Counted from the stretch's first letter, positions 1 to 8,385 are shown. The stretch is 64,000 nt of DNA from CAYGYG01 sp964354155 (GCA_964354155.1 CAYGYG010000001.1:124001-188000), one strand, 5' to 3'. The notes: generated by a model from the letters alone, not told the origin. Made by a program: numbers and translations.

Positions 1-613
1 GATGCTGGAGTTTCTTGTTTATGTCTTTGACGGTGATAAGGCCTTTGAGGCGTTTGTGTTTGTCGACGATCGGCAATTTCTCGATCCGGTGTTTTTTGAG
101 GATCGCCTTGGCTTTTTCCAGGGTCGTCCCGACCGGCGCGGTGACGAGTTTCTCCCGGGTCATCACCTCTTTCAGTTTCCGCCCCGAGCTGGGTTCGAAG
201 ATAATGTCCCGGTGCGTGATGATGCCTTTGAGGCGGCCTTTTCGGTCGATGATCGGTAACCCCGAGATCCCGTACTGCTCCATCAGCCGTTTCGCATCGC
301 CGATGGTCTTGTCTTCCTCAAGGGTAATCGGGTTGATGATCATGCCGCTCTCGGCCCGCTTCACCCGAAGCACTTCATTGGCCTGCTGGTCGACTGAGAG
401 GTTCTTATGAATGACACCGAGGCCGCCGGCTTGGGCCATGGCGATGGCCATGCTTGCTTCGGTGACCGTGTCCATGGCTGCACTGACCAGTGGCATGTGC
501 AGACTGATGTTTCTCGAGAACCGCGAGGCCACCTCGACATCCTTGGGCAGGATGTCCGAGTACTGAGGGACAAGCAGAACGTCATCAAAGGTGAGACCTT
601 CCTTTATTTCCAT
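1..613 (-). CDS. guaB: IMP dehydrogenase, N-terminal part (runs off the left edge)
   Basis: IMP dehydrogenase oxidises IMP to XMP, the committed step of GMP synthesis, in the cytosol. The visible 204 residues start MEIKEGLTFDDVLLVPQYSD, the classic family N-terminus, followed by the barrel segment PLVSAAMDTVTEASMAIAMA and GGLGVIHKN. From about residue 90 two CBS motifs follow (GISGLPIIDRKGRLKGIITHRD, interrupted here only by my quotation, then KLPIVDK and KGLITVKDI). The catalytic cysteine loop lies beyond the window. The ATG at 613 is preceded by AAGGAG at 5 nt spacing and by a strong promoter, so the start is secure. No defect is seen. Plus-strand open frames over the same stretch are antisense shadows. 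Confidence 0.96.
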   Translation of the reverse strand, partial: MEIKEGLTFDDVLLVPQYSDILPKDVEVASRFSRNISLHMPLVSAAMDTVTEASMAIAMAQAGGLGVIHKNLSVDQQANEVLRVKRAESGMIINPITLEEDKTIGDAKRLMEQYGISGLPIIDRKGRLKGIITHRDIIFEPSSGRKLKEVMTREKLVTAPVGTTLEKAKAILKKHRIEKLPIVDKHKRLKGLITVKDINKKLQH

Positions 614-634
614 CGACACTCCTTCCTGGAGCTG

Positions 635-663
635 ATTATATGCTTACTTGAGCTTTGCGTCAA
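635..663 (-). promoter_or_regulatory. Promoter of guaB
   Basis: On the minus strand TTGACG (663-658), 17 bp, then a perfect TATAAT (640-635). The predicted transcript start is near 628, giving a leader of about 15 nt that holds the Shine-Dalgarno AAGGAG. No riboswitch would fit in this leader. Confidence 0.85.
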
Positions 664-785
664 CATGATTGTACTCGGAGAATCCTTTACCGGCAGGTAG
701 AAGACCCTCGTATTCGGGACCCCCCGGCGTGACATCTCATTGCCGATCAAAGGTTCGCACAAAGACACCGGTGACACGCCTGGGG

Positions 786-3700
786 TCAGAGCGACCTCAG
801 ATTGTAGAAGGCCGCGAAGTTCTCGGGGTCGAGCCGGAGTACTCTTTTGAATTCACGGGCCGCCTCTTTCTTCATCCCGAGATTGGCATAGACCCCGCCC
901 AGATTGAGTCTCACGTCGATACGCATTGGCTCCAAATCCTTGGCTTTTCTCAAGTTCTCGAGAGCTTTCAGGTTGTTCTTCTGAGCCGCATAGGCCGTGC
1001 CCAGCCGGTAGAATGCATCGCCGTTGAACTCATCGAGTATGACCGCTCGTTCTAGGTGCAAAACCGCGGCGGACGTGTCGCCGTTCATGAAGCGGGCAAA
1101 GCCAAGCCGTTCGTAGATTTTCGAATTTAACGAATCAATGGCCAGGGCTGCTTCGCATTGGCCGATTGCCGGGCGAAATGATTGGCTGCCGAGCTGGAGG
1201 TTGATTAAGTCGAGTCGGTAATCAGCTTTCCCGGGGTCAAGCTCAATGGCCTTTTCGTAGTTTGCGAGCGCCTCGCCGAACCGGCCTTGCCCTTCATAAA
1301 TGCGGCCCAATGTCTGGTAGATGCGGGCATCTCTCGGATTGAGTCGAATGGCCTGCCTAAGGTCGTTCAATGCGGCCATGACCTGACCCCCCATCTGATC
1401 GAGCATTGCCCGGTTCAAATAGGATAAGAAGTGGGTTGAATCCTTAGCAAGAGCGAAATCCAGTTCGGCCCTGGCCCGGCCGGCAAAGCCGGCAAGGGAC
1501 AGATGGAGTGCATTGTAGTAGTTGATGCGGGCCTGGTTCTCAAGTTTCATATGACTGAAGATCGGCTTCTCGTATCTTCTCAGGAAGGCATCGTTGAGTA
1601 ACGAAGTTTGACGAAAAAGGCTGCGCGGGGCGGAAAACTCTAACAGAGGCAAATTGTCAGAGTTTACGATGCCGTCCTTGACGAAATCGTTGACTCCTTC
1701 AGGTGTCAGAACCAGGCAGCTGAGCAGCGAATAGGGGTTGTCAATGCTGACGAGTTTGAGATCGCTTTGGATTGCCGGTTGGGCCATCCGCCGGGCAATG
1801 CTATCGACATCGAATGTGATGCTTTTGAAACTGCCGATCAACAGGTAGTCGGCCATGCGAAGGGTCGACCAGACCATGACGTGTGGGAAGACCGAGCGGA
1901 AGGTGGTGATGATCATCTGGAAATCCTCAGGGGCAAGGTTGTAGCCCTGCACCCACTGACAGATGATGCCGCCCGGCTTCAGCCGGTCGCGGCAGATCTC
2001 GTAGAACTCCTTCGCGAATAGGTTGGCGATTCCGGCCATCCAGGGATTGGAGGGCTCAGTAGAGATGACATCGTATTTCTTTTTGCTCGCCAAGAGATAG
2101 TTGCGACCATCGGCCGCGAAAATCTTGTCGCGATGCTCGGCGACCACGTCATGGTTTTCTCGGGCGAAGAACCTGGCTCCCTCGATTACCGCGTCTTCAA
2201 TTTCGGCGCATTCAATATTGGGTACGCCGTATTGAACGCAAGCGCCCATGGTGATACCACTACCCAGGCCGAGGATGAAGACGTCCTTTGGCGCGTGATG
2301 CAGAATGAGCGGCAAGTAGCCGCTCATCAACTGGGTGGCCATGTCGCCGCCACTGCTTGCGTCAGTCTTGCCGTTGATGTTGAGGGCGATGTGCTCTTTG
2401 GTCTTGATGACCGCGACATTGCAGTTGACTCCTTCTCGATAGAATACCAACTTGCGCGGTTTCAGGTATTCTTCCAGCGAGGCCTTGTTGCGAACCGCAA
2501 GGTAGTCAGCCGGACGGACCGACACGCCGGTGGAAAGGACCACGCGGTCCCAATGGCCGCCGCGCATGGCGCACAACACGATCAGCACGACGGAGAGTAA
2601 GGCAAAGACCGCTTTGAAGGGCAGGGCCAAGGTCCGGGCACCGGCAAAGATCGTCAATGCGACCAGCAGGTTGAGGAAGGCCGCCGCGATGATTGCGGCC
2701 TGTGCACCAATCAGAGGAATGAGAACAAATCCGGTCATGAATGAACCCAGAATGCAGCCGACGGTGTTGACCGAATAGGCCTGGCCGATACGGCTGCCCA
2801 GAAGATTAAGATCCAGGACGAGAATACGACTCACGATCGGGAACGAAGCGCCGAAGAGCAGAGCGGGCACGATCATCACCAGAAAGCAGAGCAGGAACTG
2901 GGTAAACTGGATGAAGGAGTAGTTGGTTGGGTTGAGAACCAAGAGATTGAGAAAATAGACCGGCAACCGGTCGAAAAGAGGCATGAACAGAAGGACGACA
3001 AATGCGATACCGACCTCGAGCAACGCGAAAACATAATAAGAAACCCGCCTCTCTTTCCAGATCATCGAGAAAATGAGGCTGCCGGCGGCAATGCCGAAGA
3101 TGAACGTGAGCAACATAATGCTGAATGCGTAGATCGAACTGCCGATCGACAGGGCGAGTGTCCTGGTCCAGGCTATTTCGTACACCATCGAAGTAAAACC
3201 CGAGACAGCGAAACCGATCAGGATGAGCCAGGCCCACAGGTTCAGTCTGGACTTCTCCGCCGGCGTCTTGACCGGTTCGCTGGTTTGAGGGGCAAGCGTC
3301 ACCAGATGCCGGTCGAATATGTAGCAGAGCAAGCCGATGCCGATGTTCAAGACCGCGGCCATAAGGATCAAGTTGGTCATGCCGACCACCGGCAGTAACA
3401 AGTAGCCCGCGGCCAGAATGCCGAGTACGGCTCCGAACGTGTTGACGGCATAGAGGTTGCCGACCAGCCGGCCAACTGCTTCAGGCCGCCGGATGAAGAA
3501 CTTGCTCAGTATGGGCAGGGTACCGCCCATCAAGACGGTGGGGATAAACAGGATGGTAAACGAAAGAAAGAAGAGAAAGATGTTGTAGCCCGAGGAGAAA
3601 TGAGAAGAGCGTGCAACGGCAAGATACAGGGGTTGGGCAAGTTTCAGCACCGCCGGCACGAGTAGTGCATATACTCCGACCCCGATTTCCAGGATGGCGT

Positions 3701-3950
3701 AACCCTGTAAAAGTCGGGCCATGCGGTCGGCAAGACGTCCGAACAGGTAACTGCCCAGGGCCAGGCCAGCCATGAACGTGGCCAGCACCGTACTCGTTGC
3801 CAGCGTGGTCGAACCGAAAACCAAACTCAGCATTCGAGTCCAGATGATCTGATAGACAAGGCCGGCCGAACCGGACAAAAAGAAACAGACGAAAACGGCC
3901 AGAAAAATCTGCTTTGTTTCTGCCTTACTGCTGTCTTTTGAACTTGTCAT
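786..3950 (-). CDS. Fused MFS-like membrane / spermidine-synthase-like / TPR protein
   Basis: A 1054-residue, three-part protein. Residues 1 to about 480 are 12-14 hydrophobic helices of the MFS-like module found in fused MFS/spermidine synthases. Residues about 500-770 are a Rossmann methyltransferase-type fold with a nucleotide loop (GLGSG, near 565) and ADGRNYL. The canonical catalytic aminopropyltransferase stretch (DxxDPxGP) is replaced by TEPSNPW near 634, so normal spermidine synthesis is doubtful. Residues about 830-1050 are TPR repeats. It is the last gene of a four-gene operon and overlaps the gene before it by ATGA (start ATG at 3950). The substrate is unknown; a membrane-anchored enzyme acting with the ABC transporter upstream is inference. 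Confidence 0.85.
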   Translation of the reverse strand: MTSSKDSSKAETKQIFLAVFVCFFLSGSAGLVYQIIWTRMLSLVFGSTTLATSTVLATFMAGLALGSYLFGRLADRMARLLQGYAILEIGVGVYALLVPAVLKLAQPLYLAVARSSHFSSGYNIFLFFLSFTILFIPTVLMGGTLPILSKFFIRRPEAVGRLVGNLYAVNTFGAVLGILAAGYLLLPVVGMTNLILMAAVLNIGIGLLCYIFDRHLVTLAPQTSEPVKTPAEKSRLNLWAWLILIGFAVSGFTSMVYEIAWTRTLALSIGSSIYAFSIMLLTFIFGIAAGSLIFSMIWKERRVSYYVFALLEVGIAFVVLLFMPLFDRLPVYFLNLLVLNPTNYSFIQFTQFLLCFLVMIVPALLFGASFPIVSRILVLDLNLLGSRIGQAYSVNTVGCILGSFMTGFVLIPLIGAQAAIIAAAFLNLLVALTIFAGARTLALPFKAVFALLSVVLIVLCAMRGGHWDRVVLSTGVSVRPADYLAVRNKASLEEYLKPRKLVFYREGVNCNVAVIKTKEHIALNINGKTDASSGGDMATQLMSGYLPLILHHAPKDVFILGLGSGITMGACVQYGVPNIECAEIEDAVIEGARFFARENHDVVAEHRDKIFAADGRNYLLASKKKYDVISTEPSNPWMAGIANLFAKEFYEICRDRLKPGGIICQWVQGYNLAPEDFQMIITTFRSVFPHVMVWSTLRMADYLLIGSFKSITFDVDSIARRMAQPAIQSDLKLVSIDNPYSLLSCLVLTPEGVNDFVKDGIVNSDNLPLLEFSAPRSLFRQTSLLNDAFLRRYEKPIFSHMKLENQARINYYNALHLSLAGFAGRARAELDFALAKDSTHFLSYLNRAMLDQMGGQVMAALNDLRQAIRLNPRDARIYQTLGRIYEGQGRFGEALANYEKAIELDPGKADYRLDLINLQLGSQSFRPAIGQCEAALAIDSLNSKIYERLGFARFMNGDTSAAVLHLERAVILDEFNGDAFYRLGTAYAAQKNNLKALENLRKAKDLEPMRIDVRLNLGGVYANLGMKKEAAREFKRVLRLDPENFAAFYNLRSL

Positions 3951-5020
3951 TTTACCTCACCTTTTACGAACTGCTGGTAGCTGGGCAGAATGACTTTGCC
4001 CGCTTTGGAGTCATAGACGAATTCGCGGCCAGAAGGATGTTCGGGAATTGCTTCGAGAAAATGCTCTTTGACCAGCCCGGATAGGGCTCTGGGGTAGGTT
4101 CCTTTGGCTGATTTGTAGGCGAGTAAACGGTCATTGAGGTGGGAAATGGCCATCTCCAGCGCATCATACAACTCGGTGCTGTTAGTAACCTCGCCATCTT
4201 GGTTAACCACATAATACCCGCCAAAAGGTTCAGCCGGTATCGTACTCAAGCCGCGCGCGGCAATCAATTCGTCCAGCGACTCAGGGTAGCGTCCCTGCTC
4301 ACGACGAAAGCGGCTAACTGTTTGCCGTAACAGCTCCATGTCCTCTTCAATCTGAATGTACCCGATGCTGCGCCAGGCGGTTCTTCTTCGGGCCGAGTCC
4401 GATGCCAGGGCCATGATTGTGCGCCAGATGATTTTCGCCCCTTCTCGGTCGCCGGCTCTGCGCTTCATAGAAGCGGCGAACCGTATGCCCCGGCCCATTA
4501 TTCCCTCGTGAACATAGGCAAGCCAGAAATAGCGTGCCGCCCGGCGATAGTCTTTCGTCACGATGAAATTTATGAAACCGATGTCAAAGGGAAGCTCATA
4601 ACGCTCGGGATTGCTAGACATCCCTTTGGTGAGTAACGTAATCGCCGCTTCGGGCTGACCAGCGTCTTCCGAAATGAGGAGTCCGCCCAGGCGATAGCCG
4701 CGGACGAACTGCGGGTCAAGCACGGTCAGAATCTCAAAGATGTGTACGAGCCAATCGTACTTGAGGTCGGTCAGGGTGTGGTAGCCATAGTACTGAATTG
4801 CCCTGAGCCAGACAAGATCAGCCGCGACCATTTCATGGCCGCAAAGCATGCCGGCCAGGAAACGCCCGGAAGGGAAATACATCATCTCAGACAGAAGCTC
4901 ACGGCGCGGCGCGGCAAAGGCATCATGCTCAATCTGCAGGCTGTGGATGACACCGGCTCCGATTACAATGATAACGAACGGGGCGAGTCGATAGAGCAGG
5001 CTGCGATACTCAATGTTCAT
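3947..5020 (-). CDS. Membrane-anchored TPR-like protein, function unknown
   Basis: 357 residues. One N-terminal membrane helix (about 10-27) is followed by a helical-repeat region: RAIQYYGYHTL, LDPQFVRGYRLGGLLI and AITLLTKGMSSNPERYELPF read like TPR helices. The last 120 residues contain two similar segments (RFRREQGRYPESLDELI and YKSAKGTYPRALSGLV), a pattern seen in pilin-like or general-secretion-associated domains, so a small internal duplication is likely. It overlaps both neighbours by ATGA, so the four genes are probably translationally coupled. No enzymatic motif is seen. It may be a scaffold linking the transporter to the MFS-synthase protein; this is inference. Confidence 0.75.
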   Translation of the reverse strand: MNIEYRSLLYRLAPFVIIVIGAGVIHSLQIEHDAFAAPRRELLSEMMYFPSGRFLAGMLCGHEMVAADLVWLRAIQYYGYHTLTDLKYDWLVHIFEILTVLDPQFVRGYRLGGLLISEDAGQPEAAITLLTKGMSSNPERYELPFDIGFINFIVTKDYRRAARYFWLAYVHEGIMGRGIRFAASMKRRAGDREGAKIIWRTIMALASDSARRRTAWRSIGYIQIEEDMELLRQTVSRFRREQGRYPESLDELIAARGLSTIPAEPFGGYYVVNQDGEVTNSTELYDALEMAISHLNDRLLAYKSAKGTYPRALSGLVKEHFLEAIPEHPSGREFVYDSKAGKVILPSYQQFVKGEVK

Positions 5021-5778
5021 AAATCCCGGCGTTCAAAAACGATAACCGCGATCGAGAGCAGGACAAGAACATAGAAGAGGCAGTAGGAGACAGCAAAGGT
5101 TATCCAGTCGGCCGTGATTGGAAGGTTATGAACAAACTCGGACTTGGCATTGAAGTAGGACAAATTCGGCAAGACATAGTAGAAGACCCGGGCCAACTGA
5201 CGGAAAAGTGCGGACTGGCTCATCTCGCCAAAGGCAATTAGATCGTGGGTGAAGTGACCGAGAAAGAAGATGGCGAAGGTGAAGACGCCGCTGCCGATTG
5301 GCGTCGTGAATGTCGAGAAAGTTATCGCAATTGCGGCCACGAGCAGCAGTTCCAACAGGGTCAGCAGCAGGGCAGGACCGAAACCGGGGGTTACCGGATA
5401 ACCAAAGACCAGTGAGTAGACGAGAAAACCGGCCGCAAGAAAGATGACGACCAGCACAAGGGCGGAGGAAATCCCGAGATACTTACCGAGGATGAACTGC
5501 CAGCGTCTTACCGGCTTGGGCAGGATGGTATAGATGGTCTTGCGTTGAATTTCGTCGTAGACCAATCGCGTGCCGACAATCACGCCGATTAAGAGGCTGA
5601 AGACGGCGATGGCTGAAAGACCCAGGTCGCGGACAATCCTCAAATCCTCGTCCAGCGAAAGGGGGGCAACAAGCTTGGAACTGAAGATGACAAGGAGTCC
5701 CAGGACCAGAATCGCGTAGAGCACCCGGTCCCGCAGGATTTCTTTGGCAGTGTTAGTTGCTATTGCTAAGACTTTCAT
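5017..5778 (-). CDS. ABC-2 type transporter permease
   Basis: 253 residues with about six membrane helices. The N-terminus (TAKEILRDRVLYAILV) and the segment VYDEIQRKTIYTILPKPVRRWQFILGK, quoted here as family wording, are typical of ABC-2 permeases of the NosY/GldF type. It overlaps the upstream ATPase gene by 26 nt and the downstream gene by 4 nt, so the pair is a transporter with a single permease type that probably forms a homodimer. The substrate is unknown. A relation to gliding or secretion ABC systems (GldA/GldF) is possible but not shown. Confidence 0.88.
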   Translation of the reverse strand: MKVLAIATNTAKEILRDRVLYAILVLGLLVIFSSKLVAPLSLDEDLRIVRDLGLSAIAVFSLLIGVIVGTRLVYDEIQRKTIYTILPKPVRRWQFILGKYLGISSALVLVVIFLAAGFLVYSLVFGYPVTPGFGPALLLTLLELLLVAAIAITFSTFTTPIGSGVFTFAIFFLGHFTHDLIAFGEMSQSALFRQLARVFYYVLPNLSYFNAKSEFVHNLPITADWITFAVSYCLFYVLVLLSIAVIVFERRDL

Positions 5779-6706
5779 CGTTTGCCGAAACCTGGCTCAT
5801 GAAGTAGTCCTCGAGTGTCTTGGATTGGGGTACGAGGCTGATCAACCTGCCCCCATATTCCCGGATTTGGTCCACTGCCTGATCCGCATCTTCGCCGGTA
5901 GCAAAGACGAAGCGTGCTTCGGCCCCGACCCGGTTTACGCGGATTGCCTTCCGGGCTATAAGCACAACGTCTTTTTCTTCAAGACGGGTCGCGGTCAGTT
6001 CGATTGACTCAACGTGCTGCCGCACCAGTTCGTCAATCCGGCCGACGCTGACCAGCCGGCCCCGGAGCAGGATGCCCACGCGGTCGCAGACGACTTCGAC
6101 ATCAGGCAGGATGTGGGTTGAGAAGAAAACGGTCTTTCCTTGTTTCTTTAAGTCAAACATGATGTTCTTGACATCCCGCCGGCCCAGCGGGTCAAGGCCC
6201 TCCATTGGTTCGTCCAGTATCACCAGGTCAGGATTGTTGATGATGGCCTGAGCCAATCCGAGTCTTTGAACCATACCTTTTGAGTACTTCGACACGAGCA
6301 CCTTTTCAGCCCCGGCCAATCCAACTCTGGCCAGAAGCTCGTTCAGCTCCTTGGCTTTATCGGCATATCTGATTTGGAAAATCCGGCGGCAGAAATCGAG
6401 AAGTTCAAATCCGGTCAGATGAGGATAGAAATAGGGATGTTCGGGCAGGTAGCCGAGCCGGCTTCTGATTCGGGTATCAGAAGTCGGTCGGTCGAAAATG
6501 AGGGCGCGCCCCGACGTTGGGAATACGAGATTGTTGAGGATCTTGATGGTCGTAGTTTTGCCCGCGCCGTTGGGGCCGAGAAAACCGAAAACTTCACCGC
6601 GCTCGATTTGCAGGGTCAGGTCCATAAGGGCATTGACACGACGTTGGGCAAACCGCGTGCGGAAGTGTTTGCAGAGGTTCTTGATCTCGATTGCGAAATC
6701 CGCCAT
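5753..6706 (-). CDS. ABC transporter ATP-binding protein
   Basis: 317 residues. Walker A GPNGAGKTT (about 42-50), signature YSKGMVQR (about 143), Walker B LVILDEP (about 161) and H-loop STHIL (about 195) are all intact, so it should hydrolyse ATP. The C-terminal 90 residues form the accessory domain usual in ABC-2 exporters. It heads the four-gene operon; the promoter just upstream puts the transcript start about 9 nt before the ATG and no Shine-Dalgarno sequence is visible. Confidence 0.93.
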   Translation of the reverse strand: MADFAIEIKNLCKHFRTRFAQRRVNALMDLTLQIERGEVFGFLGPNGAGKTTTIKILNNLVFPTSGRALIFDRPTSDTRIRSRLGYLPEHPYFYPHLTGFELLDFCRRIFQIRYADKAKELNELLARVGLAGAEKVLVSKYSKGMVQRLGLAQAIINNPDLVILDEPMEGLDPLGRRDVKNIMFDLKKQGKTVFFSTHILPDVEVVCDRVGILLRGRLVSVGRIDELVRQHVESIELTATRLEEKDVVLIARKAIRVNRVGAEARFVFATGEDADQAVDQIREYGGRLISLVPQSKTLEDYFMSQVSANDESLSNSN

Positions 6707-6721
6707 AAGATTCTTTGAGGT

Positions 6722-6750
6722 ATTCTATCGCGTTTTCGGAAAAAAGTCAA
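6722..6750 (-). promoter_or_regulatory. Promoter of the ABC/TPR/MFS-synthase operon
   Basis: TTGACT (6750-6745), 17 bp, TAGAAT (6727-6722). The predicted start near 6715 leaves a 9-nt leader before the ATG at 6706. Confidence 0.7.
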
Positions 6751-6763
6751 CAGGCTTACCGGG

Positions 6764-6797
6764 AAAAAGAAAGGGGCAGCCTTCACTGGCCGCCCCC
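6764..6797 (-). terminator. Intrinsic terminator of pilin gene 1
   Basis: Minus-strand hairpin with stem GGGGCGGCC / GGCTGCCCC (6796-6773, one G-U pair), loop AGTGAA, followed by a T-rich tail TTTCTTTTT (6772-6764). It lies 22 nt past the pilin stop codon. Confidence 0.85.
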
Positions 6798-6818
6798 AGT
6801 ACTAGGTACCTGACAGTC

Positions 6819-7328
6819 TTAGTTGTGGAAGACGAGGATGGTGTTGCCGCGAATCGACTTCAGATCCTTACGGAAAGCGATGATGCCGTACTCCAGCGGG
6901 ATAACCGGGAATATCCCATAACGGATATGACCCTGAACTGCTCCGGCGACATCGTTCACACCGCCAAGGGCAGTGTTGCTGTTGTCGCCTTGGGCGCCAT
7001 AGGGGAAGGGATTAAAGTCGCCCGCGATCATTGCCTTGCCGGTGTACGGGTTCTTAGGATAGGTTCCGACTTTGACCTGCAAGTCTTCATCGCCGCCCGG
7101 GAAGTAGAAGGCGAAACCGGGTGATGGCGCGGCAGCCGTCGGGTATGAGCCGTTGAAGTCAACGGCATAAGCTTCACAGGACAGCTGGGTTGTATGCATG
7201 TTGCCCTTGCAGCTGGCCTGACGGCCTCTTTCCTGCATGGCGATGAAGTTCGGGATCGCGATCGCGGCGAGAATGCCGATGATGACGACCACGACCATCA
7301 GTTCGATGAGGGTAAAGCCCTTTTTCAT
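6819..7328 (-). CDS. Type IV pilin-like / pseudopilin protein 1
   Basis: 169 residues. The short basic leader MKKG is followed by the prepilin cleavage site and FTLIELMVVVVIIGILAAIA, the hydrophobic pilin helix with the Glu5 equivalent. The globular part includes ARQASCKGNMHTT-like class III prepilin features and FYFPGGDED. It is exported, cleaved by prepilin peptidase (not in the window) and assembled into a pilus or pseudopilus. The start is well supported by AAGGAGG 6 nt upstream. It has both a sigma70 and a sigma54 promoter and a leader of about 190-255 nt. The neighbouring gene at 7709 is a paralogue. Confidence 0.93.
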   Translation of the reverse strand: MKKGFTLIELMVVVVIIGILAAIAIPNFIAMQERGRQASCKGNMHTTQLSCEAYAVDFNGSYPTAAAPSPGFAFYFPGGDEDLQVKVGTYPKNPYTGKAMIAGDFNPFPYGAQGDNSNTALGGVNDVAGAVQGHIRYGIFPVIPLEYGIIAFRKDLKSIRGNTILVFHN

Positions 7329-7362
7329 GATATCCTCCTTGTAAGGAAAAAAATGCCAAGTC

Positions 7363-7383
7363 TACGCCTGTATCTCGTAGAGA
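7363..7383 (-). repeat. Box shared by the two pilin loci, copy 1
   Basis: A 21-nt stretch that differs at one base from 8234-8254. Here it lies in the untranslated leader, 35 nt before the pilin 1 start. In pilin gene 2 the same stretch is inside the coding region and encodes SLRDTDV. This suggests that gene 2 lost the piece that carries the gene 1 start and that the old leader became coding. Confidence 0.8.
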
Positions 7384-7526
7384 AAACAATGTTCCATCTT
7401 CGCTACATATCACCGATTGCCATGTGCTCCGGCGTATCTCATCCTAACTTGCCATCAGACAGGGCTTAGAGCACAAACCGTACGATTTCTCGAGTGTCAC
7501 CCGTATCCTGATTAGTAAGCCCACCT

Positions 7527-7554
7527 ATTATATCCATGTGTAGCTTCTTGTCAA
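7527..7554 (-). promoter_or_regulatory. Sigma70-type promoter of pilin gene 1
   Basis: TTGACA (7554-7549), 16 bp, TATAAT (7532-7527), both hexamers perfect. Predicted transcript start near 7520. The 190-nt leader that follows has a perfect long-range pairing GGGCTTA / TAAGCCC that begins close to the transcript start. Confidence 0.8.
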
Positions 7555-7596
7555 TGAGCGATCATGCTTGATCGACGGTCACTACCTTATTATGTT

Positions 7597-7611
7597 GCAA
7601 AATCTGTGCCC
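7597..7611 (-). promoter_or_regulatory. Sigma54 (-24/-12) promoter of pilin gene 1
   Basis: GGCACAGATTTTGC on the minus strand: GG, exactly 10 bases, GC, with the TGGCAC/TTGC flanks almost fully matched (an extra G at 7611). Predicted transcript start near 7585. It is the same layout as at 8279-8292. Confidence 0.85.
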
Positions 7612-7672
7612 ATTACGATTTTTTGATTTTTCAGCTGTTTGGCACATAGTGATGTGCATTTCGCAGCGTCTC

Positions 7673-7687
7673 TTCGCAAAATGCGAA
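7673..7687. promoter_or_regulatory. Probable PilR binding dyad upstream of pilin gene 1
   Basis: Perfect dyad TTCGC-N5-GCGAA, with one more TTCGC half-site at 7660-7664. It is centred about 95 nt upstream of the sigma54 transcript start. The same dyad lies about 85 nt upstream of the start at pilin gene 2, one helical turn different, as expected for an enhancer site of an NtrC-family activator. Confidence 0.65.
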
Positions 7688-7708
7688 AAAGAGTGCTGAG
7701 TGCGTGGG

Positions 7709-8263
7709 TCAGTTATTAAGTAAGAAAACGGTTGTGCGGTCCTTCATTGTCTGGCGATCCTTGCGGCTGCCGATGATCCCGTACTCAATCGGCGACGCAG
7801 GCGGTCCCGGGTAGAATCCGTACCGGACCAATCCTGGTCCGGCGGCGACCCAGTCGTTGGGTCCGCCAAGGGTGTTGTTGCTGTTGTCACCGGATGCTGC
7901 GTAGAGAAGAGATATCATCTGCGCGGCGGTAAGGGGTTGGCCGGTGTACGGGTTGTTGGGGTAGGTGCCGGGTCTGGTCTGGTTTTCCTCGTCACCGCCC
8001 GGAAAGTAGTACGCAAAGCCTTGAGGTGGTGTTTCCGCTCCGACCGGGTACACTCCTCCGAAATCAGTGCCGAAGATCTCCACGGACAGGTGCACTTCAT
8101 GAAGGTTGTTCTTGGCCGAGGCTTGACGGGCCTTTTCCTGGATCGCCTGGTAGTTCGGTATCGCGATCGCCGCCAGCACACCGATAATGACGATGACAAC
8201 CATCAATTCAATTAGAGTGAAGCCTGAGGTTTTTACGTCTGTATCTCGTAGAGAGCGGTTCAT
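7709..8263 (-). CDS. Type IV pilin-like / pseudopilin protein 2
   Basis: 184 residues from the ATG at 8263: a 14-residue leader MNRSLRDTDVKTSG, then FTLIELMVVIVIIGVLAAIA and a globular part closely matching pilin 1 (FYFPGGDE, NPYTG, GDNSN, LGG, EYGII, RKD). Like pilin 1 it would be processed by prepilin peptidase. An ATG at 8389 is also open and overlaps the pilR stop by ATGA, but the extra 42 residues are unlike any prepilin leader and contain the sigma54 promoter, so 8263 is preferred. The predicted transcript start is only about 4 nt before this ATG. The TTCGC-N5-GCGAA dyad for gene 1 lies just past the stop. Confidence 0.88.
   Translation of the reverse strand: MNRSLRDTDVKTSGFTLIELMVVIVIIGVLAAIAIPNYQAIQEKARQASAKNNLHEVHLSVEIFGTDFGGVYPVGAETPPQGFAYYFPGGDEENQTRPGTYPNNPYTGQPLTAAQMISLLYAASGDNSNNTLGGPNDWVAAGPGLVRYGFYPGPPASPIEYGIIGSRKDRQTMKDRTTVFLLNN
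8234..8254 (-). repeat. Box shared by the two pilin loci, copy 2
   Basis: Same 21-nt stretch as 7363-7383 with one difference, here within the first codons of pilin gene 2. Confidence 0.8.
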
Positions 8264-8278
8264 ACCTGTTCTGTAGTT

Positions 8279-8292
8279 GCAAAAGCCGTGCC
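8279..8292 (-). promoter_or_regulatory. Sigma54 (-24/-12) promoter of pilin gene 2
   Basis: GGCACGGCTTTTGC: GG, 10 bases, GC, an excellent match to the TGGCAC-N5-TTGC consensus. Predicted start at 8267, so the mRNA would begin AGGT-ATG. Confidence 0.87.
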
Positions 8293-8344
8293 CGAAAACA
8301 TCGCGTGGAAAACCATAACTTAAGAGATGTCTAGGGGCGGCTCT

Positions 8345-8359
8345 TTCGCATTTCGCGAA
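8345..8359. promoter_or_regulatory. Probable PilR binding dyad upstream of pilin gene 2
   Basis: TTCGC-N5-GCGAA, identical half-sites to 7673-7687 with a different spacer. It sits about 85 nt upstream of the predicted sigma54 transcript start and just after the pilR stop codon. Confidence 0.65.
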
Positions 8360-8385
8360 AAACATGCTAAATGTTGAAATATCAA

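Noticed and set aside
2..700. Three overlapping plus-strand open frames
   Set aside because: They lie antisense to guaB, whose minus-strand frame gives a full IMP dehydrogenase sequence with promoter and ribosome site.
7329..7584. Cyclic-di-GMP riboswitch in the pilin 1 leader
   Set aside because: I could not find the conserved core of either class; only an unassigned structure is reported.
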